In this document: piece after piece, positions 9,569 to 17,756 of the stretch
How the letters are laid out: the number at the start of each line of letters is the position of its first letter
How positions within the stretch are numbered: position 1 is the stretch's first letter
Source: WS-2 sp036507005
Lineage (GTDB): Bacteria; Eisenbacteria; RBG-16-71-46
Reading direction: 5' to 3'
Length of the DNA: 64,000 bases
NCBI GenBank assembly: GCA_036507005.1
Contig: DASXQT010000061.1
Span: 106,978 to 170,977, forward strand
Position numbers and translations under genes: made by a program
Notes under the pieces: model-generated
Seen by the model: only the letters and a program-made list of their open reading frames with translations
Databases searched by the model: none
What the model was told of the DNA's origin: nothing

Positions 9569-10333
9569 CTAGCGCTTCGGCAGCTCGAACTTGAAGTCGG
9601 GGTTGATCTGCCGGATCTCGCTCACCACGCGTCCCAGGCTCTCCTCGCGCTCCGGGGTGGGCTCGGACCTCCACGCGGTGTAGAGCTCCAGCAGCTCGTC
9701 CTGCTTGAGCCGCAGCAGCTCCTGCTGCGAGCGCTCGTTGATCGAGCGCTCGAGGTGGTAGACCTCGCCGTTGGAGAGGCGCTTGAGCAGGTCGAGGTAC
9801 TCGCCGCGCATATGGGACAGGATGCGGATGTACTTCTCGAATCCGACCGAGAGCTTCTCCAGCACCTCCGAGACCCCCGCGTTCTTGCGGTGCATCTGCT
9901 GGCTGTACGAGTACGCGAAGTGGTAGTAGGTCTTGCCGCGCCCGATGTAGGCCTCCTCGCTGGGCTGCATCTTGGCGCGGTGGCCCTCGGCGGCCGCCGG
10001 GTTGTCGAAGATGCCGATCGAGACCAGCAGGAAGTCGGCATTGGTCTTGTAGATCTGGTACTTGAGCCGCGCGTCGGTCGAGTGCGCCAGGCGGCGGAAG
10101 ACGTCGGTGTCGTACTTGGACAGGAGCTTCTTGGACTGCTCCACGTACTCGGGGTTGATGAACGAGTGGAGCAGGTGGGCGAGGTAGACGTTGACGTCCT
10201 CGTCGTAGTAGTCCTGGTTCGACACCAGCCCGGTTTCCATGCGGCTGTACAGCAAGCAGTTGACCATGAAGTAGTAGGTCGGCTGCAGGTCCCGGCTGCT
10301 GTCTTTGAGATCGACGTAGTGACGCGGGTTCAT
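9569..10333 (-). CDS. Conserved-looking hypothetical protein, mostly helical
   Basis: Not recognised. 254 residues, no signal peptide or membrane helix. It is rich in Tyr, Leu, Lys and Glu, with aromatic clusters (e.g. PTYYFMVNCLLYSR near the start) and a predicted helical fold, and ends in a proline-containing tail (ELPKR). The ATG at 10333 has GGGGAGG at a good distance. Codon use is typical of the window, so it looks like a real soluble cytoplasmic gene. It is transcribed alone, convergent with guaB and divergent from the chemotaxis-like operon. Confidence 0.75.
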   Translation of the reverse strand: MNPRHYVDLKDSSRDLQPTYYFMVNCLLYSRMETGLVSNQDYYDEDVNVYLAHLLHSFINPEYVEQSKKLLSKYDTDVFRRLAHSTDARLKYQIYKTNADFLLVSIGIFDNPAAAEGHRAKMQPSEEAYIGRGKTYYHFAYSYSQQMHRKNAGVSEVLEKLSVGFEKYIRILSHMRGEYLDLLKRLSNGEVYHLERSINERSQQELLRLKQDELLELYTAWRSEPTPEREESLGRVVSEIRQINPDFKFELPKR

Positions 10334-10903
10334 GCCTCGCCTCCCCGTCGTGCCCGTCCCGCGCTGATGCGGGCCTGGGGCACGGCCTGGGCCTCCGAGC
10401 CGGAGAGTCGTGCATCGTCCATGCCACTGGGACGACGCCCCATTCGATGCTTCCCGAGCGCTGGAAAACGGCCGGCAATTCCCTGAAACGCGGCCCCGGC
10501 AAACCCTGAACGCGTCGCCACTTCGCGCCGTCCCGCGCAGTGGGTTGGGGGTTCTGCCCCGCTCGGCACCGCGCACCCACCCCCCTCGGGTGCCCGAGTT
10601 TCGTGGTCGCGCATCGTGGCTCGGCCACGACGGATTTCGCAATGCGCTTGCGTGCGAGTAAAGTCGTTTAATAGTCGCGCGGCGATAGCACGCTGGCCCG
10701 CAGCCACATCGAAGGATGATTGCAAAACCTTCCCGGCCTCGCCTTCTGCGAACACGGAGAGTTACGCACGGCGCCGATGGCCTACCCGAAACCCACGTCC
10801 CGCCTCCGCGTGCCGCGCCCGCGCCGGGCATATGTCTTGCGAGATTGGCCGACTTGAACACTCGACTCCACGCCGACTCCACCCGCCTCGGGCCGCACCA
10901 CGC
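10334..10903. other. Intergenic region between divergent genes
   Basis: 570 bases with no convincing gene. It holds the Shine-Dalgarno and presumably the promoter of the minus-strand gene, an A+T-richer patch near 10655-10680 that includes TTTAAT, and the sigma-54-type element at 10826-10840. Some G/C-rich inverted repeats near 10545-10600 could fold but match no RNA family I recognise. Confidence 0.6.
10826..10840 (+). promoter_or_regulatory. Sigma-54-type promoter for the chemotaxis-like operon
   Basis: GGGCATATGTCTTGC: the invariant GG (10827-10828) and GC (10839-10840) are exactly ten bases apart. GGCA and TTGC match the -24/-12 consensus (TGGCAC-N5-TTGC). It lies 63 bases before the ATG at 10904. 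A closely similar element precedes the second signalling operon at 61227. Confidence 0.6.
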
Positions 10904-12409
10904 ATGACTCAAAGCCCTCCGCTTCGGCCCGTGCCGACGCCCACGCGCTCCGCGCCCTCGCTCAGGATTCGACTGTGGCTGGCCTGCCTGGCCGGTTCGC
11001 TGGTTGCGGCCGCGGGCATCGCGTGGGTGCTCGGCATGCGGGTGGGTCCCGGCGGGCAGGTGGATCCCGCCTCCCTCGTGGTGTGGCTGGTGGGCTCGGC
11101 CTCGCTCGGCATCGTGACCGGCGCGGCGCTCGCCCTGTGGCTGGACGCGCGCGTCCTCGGGCACCTCAAGGGCCTGAGCCGCACGCTGGCCTCGGGCCAG
11201 GTCGAGGACGTCGGGCGGCTCCCGGCCTCCTCGGGCTGGGGCGAGCTCTCCGAGCTGACCCGGCAGGTCCAGCTCCTGATGGAGGGGCAGCGCGAAGCGG
11301 TCCGCGCCCGCGAGGAGCTGGGCGCGCTGGAGGGGCCGCTCGCGGCGCTGCACCGCGCCGCCGAAGGCTGGAGCGCGACCGAGCGCTGGCAGCCGCTCGC
11401 GCTCGAGAGCGGGCCGCTCACCAAGCTCGCCCGCGCTCTCGATCACGGGTTCGCGCGCGTCGGCGAGGTGCGCGAGCAGAACCAGGAGGCGGCGCGCCTG
11501 GTCCGGGTGGAGCTGGCGGCCGCCCTCACCGACGCCCAGGAATCCGTCGAGCAGGCCGAGCGCGGCTTCGTCGAGGCCACCGCGCTGCTCACCACGGTGC
11601 GCGAGCTGCAGAGGATCTCGGGCGAGCTGGAACAGGCGCTCGGCGCGCCGGCCGCCGTCGCGGAGATGGCGCCGGGCGCGGCCCAGGGCTACGAGCGCCA
11701 GCGCGCCGCCACCGCGGCCGCGATCGAGGAGCTGGTCGCGGTCTCGACCGAGAGCGTCGAGCACCTGGGGCGCGGCCTCGGGCGCGTGCAGGAGATCGGC
11801 GACCTCGTCCACCTGCTGGCCAACCGCGCCACGCTGATCGCGCTCAACGCGGTGGTGACCGCGGGCGAGGCCGGCCCGGGGCGGGGCGAGGAGATCGCGG
11901 ACGAGCTCAAGATCCTGGCGCGCGAGGTGCGCGAGGCGACCCTGCGCACCGACCAGATGTCGCGCGAGATCGAGCACGAGATCAGCGCGGCCTCGCAGCG
12001 CATGAAGGGCGTGCGCGAGCGCATCGCGGCGCGGCTCGACCAGCTCCCGCCGCTCCCGGCCCTGGAGGTCGTGGCGCTGCCCGAGGACCTGGTGCGGCTC
12101 CAGGGGCGGATGCGGGAGATGGTCCAGGACGCCACCCGCAAGGGCGAGCGGGTCTCGGCCGCGGGCGAGCGCGCCTCGCGCGCCGCCGAGCGGTTCATGC
12201 GGAGGCTCGAGGAGGAGCTGCGCGAGGTCGAGGGGCTGGTGGCGCGCCTCGGCCCCGCGGGCGGCCCATCTTCGGCCGGAGCGGAGGAGCGCGGAGCCGG
12301 GCGTCCCGGGCCGCTGCGCCTGCTCGAGCCCGGCCCGTCGGGCCCGGTCGAGTCGCGAGAACGGGGGAAGCACCCCTTGCCCCCCCGCGATCGCGGAGAG
12401 CTCTCGTGA
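10904..12409 (+). CDS. MCP-like membrane signalling protein without sensor domain
   Basis: 501 residues. Two transmembrane helices (about 23-45 and 58-80) are separated by only about a dozen residues, so there is no periplasmic sensor. Long Ala/Glu/Arg coiled coils follow. Around residues 305-330 there is a recognisable but divergent methyl-accepting hairpin tip: ATLIALNAVVTAGEAG, then GRG and DELKILAREV, where classical receptors have TNLLALNAAIEAARAG. This suggests a receptor-like scaffold that docks a CheA/CheW-type partner. It overlaps the next gene by GTGA. The C-terminal ~60 residues are Pro/Gly/Arg-rich with no domain seen. Alternative: a general coiled-coil membrane protein; the tip motif favours the MCP reading. 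Confidence 0.75.
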   Translation: MTQSPPLRPVPTPTRSAPSLRIRLWLACLAGSLVAAAGIAWVLGMRVGPGGQVDPASLVVWLVGSASLGIVTGAALALWLDARVLGHLKGLSRTLASGQVEDVGRLPASSGWGELSELTRQVQLLMEGQREAVRAREELGALEGPLAALHRAAEGWSATERWQPLALESGPLTKLARALDHGFARVGEVREQNQEAARLVRVELAAALTDAQESVEQAERGFVEATALLTTVRELQRISGELEQALGAPAAVAEMAPGAAQGYERQRAATAAAIEELVAVSTESVEHLGRGLGRVQEIGDLVHLLANRATLIALNAVVTAGEAGPGRGEEIADELKILAREVREATLRTDQMSREIEHEISAASQRMKGVRERIAARLDQLPPLPALEVVALPEDLVRLQGRMREMVQDATRKGERVSAAGERASRAAERFMRRLEEELREVEGLVARLGPAGGPSSAGAEERGAGRPGPLRLLEPGPSGPVESRERGKHPLPPRDRGELS

Positions 12410-14139
12410 GCCGCGTCGGCGAGCGCGACCTGGAGCGCGAGATCGCGCGCAGCCTGGTGGATGCGCTGCAGGCGGCGCTCGCTCCGGGCGGAGGCCAGCC
12501 CGAGCTGCGGGCGGCGCGCGACGCGGCCCAGCTCCTCGAGATGCCCGGGTTGGATCGCCTGATCTCGGCCCTGGCCCCGCACGCCCCGGTGCGCCCCTGG
12601 CCCACCGAGATCCAGCCGGTGGTCGAGCGCCTGCAGCGCGTGGGCGCGCGCGCCGCGGCGTCGGGCGATCTGGACGTGCTCCGCAGCACGGACCCCGACT
12701 TCCTCGCCCTGGCCGGCGAGATCGTGGCCATGGAGTGGAGCGCGCTGCCGTCGCGGCCCGGCGGGCCGGGCCCGTCGGTTCCCACGCTGATCGCGGCCGA
12801 GATGCTCTCCGACCTGCCGCTCTCGGGCGAGGAGTCGGCCTCGGTGGCGCGCCGCATCCGCCTCACCATGCCCGTGGCGGCGGCGGTACGGGCGGCGATC
12901 GACTGGATCTCGGGGCGTCACGGTCCGAAGGTGCCGCTCGCGCTGCGCGGCGACGCCTCGGTGCTCGAGATCGGATGCGAGCTGCGCGACGCCGCGGGCC
13001 TGGCTCCCGCGCACGAGGTGCTGGCGGGCGTCGACGGCAGCCTGGGCCCTGCGCTCGGGCCGCCGGTCGCGGCTTCGGCCCGCCCCTGGGTCCTGCGCGT
13101 CCCCTCCTTCGGCGCGCGCGCCACGTACGCGATGCTCGAGCAGGGCGGCCTCAAGCTCGCCGTGCCGTGGCACGCCGTGATCAAGCTCCAGGTGGTGCGG
13201 CGCGACGCGATCCAGGTGCGCTCGGCGCGGCTCGGTATGGAGGTGCTCTCGCCGCTCGCGCCGCTCACGCGCCGCGCCACCGAGTGCCCGGTCGCGATCG
13301 TGGCCCACGGCCTCAAGCGCGCCTGGATGGTGGCCGACCGTCTGGTGTGGCGGCTCGCGGCCGATCCGAGCGAGCCCGATGCGCGCATGAAGGAGGCCGG
13401 GCTCACGAGCGCGGTCGCGACCGACGACGGCGAAGTCTTCGGCCTCGCCGAGCCCCGCGCGCTGCTCGCGGGCGTGCCGCTCCCGCCGCCGCCCGTGATC
13501 CTCGACACCCCGGACGAGGCCACCCGCACGAGCGCCCCCGAGCCTGCGCCGCAGGAGCGACCCGCCGCACCGGTCGCGGCCGCGGAGCGGAGTCGCTCCG
13601 CAGCGGAGCCCCGCGGGCGCGAGGTGACGCCTGTGCCGATGCCGGCCCTGGACGAGAGCTGGGTCACGCCGCTCGCCACGCTCGAAGAGAGCGAAGCGCC
13701 GGCTCCGGAGCCCGTGCTCGAGGAGATCGCCCCGGCCGCGGAACCGCCCGCCGCGCCCGAGCGGGCCGCGCGCCGCGCCCTGGTCGCCGAGGACTCGATC
13801 ACGGCGCGGATCTTCCTCACCCGGCTTCTCGAGCAGCACGGCTTCGAGGTGGTGGCCGTGGAGCGCGGCTCCGACCTCCACGCCGCCCTCGCGGGCGGCC
13901 CGTGGAGCCTGGTGTGCGCGGACGTGGACCTTCCCGACGCGCGCGGCGCCGCGTTCCTGCGCGACGTGCGCGACCGGCTGCCCGAGGAGACCCCGCTCGT
14001 GGCCCTGGCTCGCGACGAGCAGGACATCGCCGCCGCGCGGGTCGCGGGCGTGCGGCGCACCCTGCTCAAGCCCGTCGAGCCCGGCGCGCTGCGCCGCATG
14101 CTCGACCGGCTCGGCCTCGCCGAGACCGCCTCCGAGTGA
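12406..14139 (+). CDS. Kinase-less CheA-like protein with CheW-like and receiver domains
   Basis: 577 residues from a GTG at 12406 that overlaps the preceding stop (GTGA), with GGAGAG upstream. The helical N-terminus (about 1-110) resembles a histidine phosphotransfer domain, but no His sits where HTLKG would be. I see no ATP-binding N, G1 or G2 boxes. About residues 225-345 look CheW/CheA-P5-like (YAMLEQGGLKLAVPWHAV). After a Pro/Ala/Glu linker comes a receiver (about 455-577) with an acidic pair (AEDS), phospho-acceptor Asp506 in CADVDLP, and Lys in LLKPVEP; the usual Thr/Ser is replaced (VALAR). It probably couples the MCP-like protein to a response regulator. Domain limits are approximate. 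Confidence 0.7.
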   Translation: MSRVGERDLEREIARSLVDALQAALAPGGGQPELRAARDAAQLLEMPGLDRLISALAPHAPVRPWPTEIQPVVERLQRVGARAAASGDLDVLRSTDPDFLALAGEIVAMEWSALPSRPGGPGPSVPTLIAAEMLSDLPLSGEESASVARRIRLTMPVAAAVRAAIDWISGRHGPKVPLALRGDASVLEIGCELRDAAGLAPAHEVLAGVDGSLGPALGPPVAASARPWVLRVPSFGARATYAMLEQGGLKLAVPWHAVIKLQVVRRDAIQVRSARLGMEVLSPLAPLTRRATECPVAIVAHGLKRAWMVADRLVWRLAADPSEPDARMKEAGLTSAVATDDGEVFGLAEPRALLAGVPLPPPPVILDTPDEATRTSAPEPAPQERPAAPVAAAERSRSAAEPRGREVTPVPMPALDESWVTPLATLEESEAPAPEPVLEEIAPAAEPPAAPERAARRALVAEDSITARIFLTRLLEQHGFEVVAVERGSDLHAALAGGPWSLVCADVDLPDARGAAFLRDVRDRLPEETPLVALARDEQDIAAARVAGVRRTLLKPVEPGALRRMLDRLGLAETASE

Positions 14140-15689
14140 TCTCCGGCGCCAAGCCCCCGCGTCCCCCGGAGCGCCCGCCGCGCATCCTGGTCGTCGACGA
14201 CGACCGCCGGGTGCTCGAGCTGCTCGACCTCGCGCTCACCGCGCAGGGCTTCCAGGTCCTGACCGCGCTGGACGGCGACGAGGCCCTGCGGCAGGCGCTG
14301 GAAGAGAGGCCGGACCTCGTGGTGCTGGACGTGCGGCTCCCCAAGAAGGGCGGGCTCGACGTGTGCGAGGCGCTGCGCCGCGACCCCGAGGACGGCACGG
14401 TGCCGATCATCCTGGTGTCGGCCTCGGGCGAGACCGAGACCCGGCTCCAGGGCTTCGCGCGCGGGGCCGACGACTACCTCGCCAAGCCGTTCTCACCCAA
14501 GGAGCTGATCGCGCGCGTGAAGCGCCTGCTGGCGCGTTCCGCCGAGGCGCGCGAATCGCGCCGCCGGGCGGTCCAGCTCGAGCGCGACCTGGGACGCGCC
14601 CAGGACGACGTGCGGCGCGCGAACGTCGACCTGAGGCGCGAGCAGCGGATGCGCGAGCTGGCCTACGAGCTGGGGCGCGAGCTCAACAGCACGCTCGATC
14701 TCGATCAGGTGGCCGCGCGCTTCCTGCTCGCCGCGCAGTCGCGCCTCGGATCGGGCATGGTGGCCCTGCTCGCTCCCGGGAGCGAGTGCTCCCTGGTGCC
14801 GCTCGCCGTGCGCGGCGACGGGTTCGAGCGCCTCGACGGGATCGACGTCCGGCACGGCGGCGAGCTGGAGGGCCTGCTCTGCGGTCTGGCCCGGCCGGTG
14901 TTGCGCCGCGACCTCGAGCGCTTCCCGGAGCTCGAGGCCGAGGTCCGGCCGCTGACCGCCCGCGGCGTGGCGCTGATCGCGCCGCTGCGCGGGCCGCGCG
15001 GAGCCGTGGGCCTGCTGCTGGCCGACGAGCGCATGGACGGAGCCGACTTCGACCCCTCGCAGATCGAGGTGCTGGGCGGCCTGTGCGAGATCGCCGCGGC
15101 CGCGCTCTCCAACGCCGGGCGCGCGCGCGACCAGCTCGATCGCGCGCTCGAGTTCCACGGCGGGCGCCCGCTCAGCGGCCGCGCCCGCGCGCTGCGAGCC
15201 GAGGCCGCCGCCCTCACGGACCGCGCGGCGCGGGCGACCCGGCTGCCGCCGCGCTCCCGGTCGCTGCTCTCGCACGCCATCCGTCTCGGCGCGTGGGGGC
15301 TGGGCGAGCAGGGCCGGCGCGCGCTCCACACCCTGGGGTCCGACGATCCGACCGGACGCATGGCCGAGCTGATCCGGATGCTCGAGGGCGCGATCGCGGG
15401 GGGCGGCGCTCCCGACGAGTCGTTCCCCGACCAGCGGCGCGCGATCCTGCTGCTCGGCGTCGCGCTCCGCTACGCCGACGAGCGCATCGCCGGGCTCGAC
15501 GTCGAGCCCTCGCTCGAGGTGGCCGCGGCGCGCGCCGGAGAGGCGCTCGACCCCGCGACCCGTCACGCCCTGAACCTGGCGCTCCTCGAGTTCCGCGCGA
15601 GCGCGGAGCCCGGCGAGCCGCACGCGGCGATCGCCCGGGCGCCGCGCGCGCCCGCGCCGCCCGCCGGCGGCCCGACCAAGCCGGCCTGA
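14136..15689 (+). CDS. Response regulator with receiver and GAF-like domains
   Basis: 517 residues from a GTG at 14136 overlapping the previous stop (GTGA). The receiver (about 14-135) is complete: acidic residues in VVDDD, phospho-acceptor Asp65 in VLDVRLP, Ser in VSASG, and Lys in AKPFSP. A coiled coil follows at about 136-180, then a GAF-like domain (about 180-330) and a helical C-terminus. No DNA-binding or known enzymatic output domain is visible, so the output may be protein-protein. It is the last gene of the chemotaxis-like operon and may receive a signal from the upstream hybrid protein. Confidence 0.8.
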   Translation: MISGAKPPRPPERPPRILVVDDDRRVLELLDLALTAQGFQVLTALDGDEALRQALEERPDLVVLDVRLPKKGGLDVCEALRRDPEDGTVPIILVSASGETETRLQGFARGADDYLAKPFSPKELIARVKRLLARSAEARESRRRAVQLERDLGRAQDDVRRANVDLRREQRMRELAYELGRELNSTLDLDQVAARFLLAAQSRLGSGMVALLAPGSECSLVPLAVRGDGFERLDGIDVRHGGELEGLLCGLARPVLRRDLERFPELEAEVRPLTARGVALIAPLRGPRGAVGLLLADERMDGADFDPSQIEVLGGLCEIAAAALSNAGRARDQLDRALEFHGGRPLSGRARALRAEAAALTDRAARATRLPPRSRSLLSHAIRLGAWGLGEQGRRALHTLGSDDPTGRMAELIRMLEGAIAGGGAPDESFPDQRRAILLLGVALRYADERIAGLDVEPSLEVAAARAGEALDPATRHALNLALLEFRASAEPGEPHAAIARAPRAPAPPAGGPTKPA

Positions 15690-15732
15690 TCCGCCCGGCT
15701 CACGCGCCTTCCGGGGGCGGCCAGAACGGGTG

Positions 15733-15762
15733 TTGACTGATTGCCGAAAAGGGGACTAGCAT
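15733..15762 (+). promoter_or_regulatory. Promoter before the NYN leader
   Basis: TTGACT (15733-15738), an 18-base spacer, TAGCAT (15757-15762). The -35 is 5/6 and the -10 is 4/6. The predicted transcript starts near 15769, just before the two-hairpin leader. Confidence 0.65.
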
Positions 15763-15788
15763 CCCGCGCTAGCTAGGTAGGTATGGAC

Positions 15789-15875
15789 CCCCTCGTTTCC
15801 AAGGAGACGAGGGGAGGGCATGAAGAGAAGACGAAGGGGCCAGTCCCTCGAAGGGAGTGGCCCCTTTCCTTTTTT
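15789..15875 (+). promoter_or_regulatory. Two-hairpin attenuator-like leader with intrinsic terminator
   Basis: Hairpin 1 (15789-15814) is a 12-bp stem with one G-U pair and a two-base loop. Hairpin 2 (15836-15864) has a 13-bp stem with one mismatch, loop CGA, and is followed by TTTCCTTTTTT, a textbook intrinsic terminator. The right arm of hairpin 1 (CGAGGG, 15808-15813) can pair instead with CCCTCG (15845-15850) in the terminator's rising arm, which is antiterminator geometry. The NYN start codon lies 16 bases past the T-run. It may control the NYN gene or make a roughly 105-base RNA by itself. I do not recognise it as a known riboswitch class. Confidence 0.6.
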
Positions 15876-15890
15876 CTCGAGGAGAGGGCC

Positions 15891-16271
15891 GTGGGAACGG
15901 TCGCAGTTTTTATCGATGGCGGTTACTTGGACAAAGTAGCGGGGTTTGAAGGCCAACGGATTGATTACCAGACTGATGGCCAGCCGATCTTCGTCCAAAA
16001 GCGCGTGGACAACATGGTGGGCGTAGACATGGCCATGCTCGCGGGAAAGGGCAAGATCACCAGCCTTGCATTGCTCTCTGGTGATAGTGATTTCATACCG
16101 TCCATCGAAGCCGTCAAGCGAGAGGGCGTCATCGTCACTCTATGGCACGGGCGCAGAGGTCAGGAAGAAACTGCCCCGAGCCGCGAGCTCTACGACCTTT
16201 GCGACGAGCGGCGCGAGTTGTCTCCGGAACTACTGAGACGAGTTTCCCGTCCTGCTCGGCCCTCGAATTGA
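15891..16271 (+). CDS. NYN-domain (LabA-like) protein, internally shortened
   Basis: 126 residues from a GTG at 15891 with GAGGAG upstream; an in-frame ATG at 15783 would translate through the terminator hairpin and is rejected. Motifs are of the LabA/NYN PIN-like nuclease family: VFIDGGYLDKV at the start, QKRVDNMVGVDMAMLA, LLSGDSDFIPS and VTLWHG, keeping the metal-binding Asp residues. Between RIDY and QPIFVQKRVD only a few residues remain, where relatives usually have about 65-70 more, so the fold has lost a central piece. The G+C content is clearly lower than in neighbouring genes, suggesting transfer. It may be a reduced or inactive RNase. Confidence 0.75.
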   Translation: MGTVAVFIDGGYLDKVAGFEGQRIDYQTDGQPIFVQKRVDNMVGVDMAMLAGKGKITSLALLSGDSDFIPSIEAVKREGVIVTLWHGRRGQEETAPSRELYDLCDERRELSPELLRRVSRPARPSN

Positions 16272-16291
16272 CATGCCCCCGCCCGCAACGC

Positions 16292-16888
16292 TCACTTGCG
16301 GATCCCGGTCATGTCCACCTTCGGGGCCACGCGCGCGGTCTCCGGGATCTTGTAGTAGGGCGCCTCGGCGAAATGGAAGGCGCCGGCGTAGAGGTTGGTG
16401 GGGAAGCGCTTGATCAGCGTGTTGTAGTCCTGCACCGCTTCGTTGTATCGCATGCGCTCGGTCGCCAGGCGATTCTCGGTCCCCGCCAGCTCGTCCATGA
16501 GCTGGACGAACGCCTCGTTGCTCTTGAGCTGGGGGTAGTTCTCCACCACAACCAGCAGGCGCGCGAGCGCCGAGCCGCCGAGCGCCTGGTCCATCGCCTG
16601 GCCTGCGGCGGTGCGCTCCGCGGGCGTCTTCGCACCCGCCATCTGCGCGCGCGCGGCGGCGATGTCGCCGAACACCTGCTGCTCCTGGAACGCCGTGCCC
16701 TTCACGGTCTCCACCAGGTTCCCGATCAGGTCGTTGCGGCGCTGGAGCTGGTTGTCCACCTGCGCCCAGCGCTGCTTCACCCCCTGGTCCGCGGCGACCA
16801 GCCGGTTGTATCCGCCCGCGAGCCGGCCGGCCACGAGAATCACCAGCACCGCCACCACCGCCAGCGTGATCCACCCCGTACGCTTCAT
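16292..16888 (-). CDS. LemA family protein
   Basis: 198 residues: an N-terminal transmembrane helix (about 5-21) and then the helical LemA domain, recognisable from YNRLVAADQGVKQRWAQVDNQ, the RRNDLIGNLVETVKG segment, and the C-terminal FPTNLYAGAFHF. LemA proteins are membrane-anchored helical bundles of unclear role. They are often encoded beside TPM-domain proteins, as here: the TPM gene ends 46 bases upstream. AAAGGAG lies before the ATG at 16888. Confidence 0.92.
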   Translation of the reverse strand: MKRTGWITLAVVAVLVILVAGRLAGGYNRLVAADQGVKQRWAQVDNQLQRRNDLIGNLVETVKGTAFQEQQVFGDIAAARAQMAGAKTPAERTAAGQAMDQALGGSALARLLVVVENYPQLKSNEAFVQLMDELAGTENRLATERMRYNEAVQDYNTLIKRFPTNLYAGAFHFAEAPYYKIPETARVAPKVDMTGIRK

Positions 16889-16934
16889 GAGCTCTCCTTT
16901 GTGCGAAGGCGCAGGGTCGCTGCGCCCGACTCGC

Positions 16935-17756
16935 CTACCAGTGTCCGCCTCCGCCACCTCCGCCGCTCGATCCGCCCCCGAAGCCGCCGAAGGACCCGCC
17001 GCCAAAGCCTCCGCCGCGGCCGCCGCCGAATCCTCCGAGTCCTCCTCCGAAGAATCCCCCGCCGAAGCCGCCGCCATAGCTCCTCCAGCTCCCCCATCCG
17101 CCGCGACGCCCGTACCGCGCTGCGAGGATCGCCCACAGCACGAACACCACCACGATCAGGAGCACGACCGGCGCGGGCAATCCCGGGCGTTGGCGCCGGT
17201 GGTAGCGCAGCTCCTCGCCGTTCCACTCGAGCGTCACGCCCCGCTCCGCCGCGACGCGCGTAGCGCAGGCGATCATGCCGGCGGTGATCCCGCCGGCGTA
17301 GTCGCCGGCGCGGAAGCGGGGCGCCATCTCGAGCCGGAAGATGCGCGACTCGAGCCCGTCGGGGAGCGTGCCCTCGAGGCCGTAGCCGGTCTCGAAGCGC
17401 GCCTCGTGATCGTCGGTCGCGACCAGCAGCAGGAGCCCGTCGTCCTCTCCCTTCCTGCCGATCGCCCAGCGGTCGAACACCTTCACCTTGTACTCGCTCG
17501 CCGTGAGCGGCGCCGTGCTCTTCACGGTGAGGACCGCGAACTGCGCCCCGGTCTTCCTCTGCACCTGGTCCAGGAACGCCTCGAGCCGGGCGCGCGACTC
17601 CTCGTCCATGACGCCCGCGCGGTCGTTCACGTGGCCCGTGGGCTCGGGGATCGCGGGCTCCTCGTCCGCGCGGGCGGCGAACGCCAGCGTCAGGGCGAGG
17701 GTGAGGGCGAGGGCCGGGAGGATCGCAGGGCGCGCCGGCGCGCGCCGGCGCGTCAT
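16935..17756 (-). CDS. TPM domain-containing protein with glycine-rich tail
   Basis: 273 residues. A signal peptide (about 1-30) is followed by the TPM (TLP18.3/Psb32/MOLO-1) domain at about 40-180, with VNDRAGVMDEESRARLE near its start and YGLEGTLPD late in it. A transmembrane helix lies at about 198-218. The tail is an extreme Gly/Ser/Phe-rich run ending in HW. This is the standard arrangement of TPM proteins paired with LemA. Its ATG overlaps the stop of the upstream gene (ATGA), so the three minus-strand genes are probably one operon. Confidence 0.9.
   Translation of the reverse strand: MTRRRAPARPAILPALALTLALTLAFAARADEEPAIPEPTGHVNDRAGVMDEESRARLEAFLDQVQRKTGAQFAVLTVKSTAPLTASEYKVKVFDRWAIGRKGEDDGLLLLVATDDHEARFETGYGLEGTLPDGLESRIFRLEMAPRFRAGDYAGGITAGMIACATRVAAERGVTLEWNGEELRYHRRQRPGLPAPVVLLIVVVFVLWAILAARYGRRGGWGSWRSYGGGFGGGFFGGGLGGFGGGRGGGFGGGSFGGFGGGSSGGGGGGGHW

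Noticed and set aside
12406..14139. True CheA histidine kinase
   Set aside because: No HTLKG-like phosphotransfer site and no N, G1 or G2 ATP-binding motifs. Only CheW-like and receiver parts are supported.
15783..15890. Upstream ATG that extends the NYN gene by 36 codons
   Set aside because: It would translate through two hairpins and the terminator T-run, and the extension has no NYN homology. The GTG at 15891 has GAGGAG in front and starts right at the conserved VAVFID.
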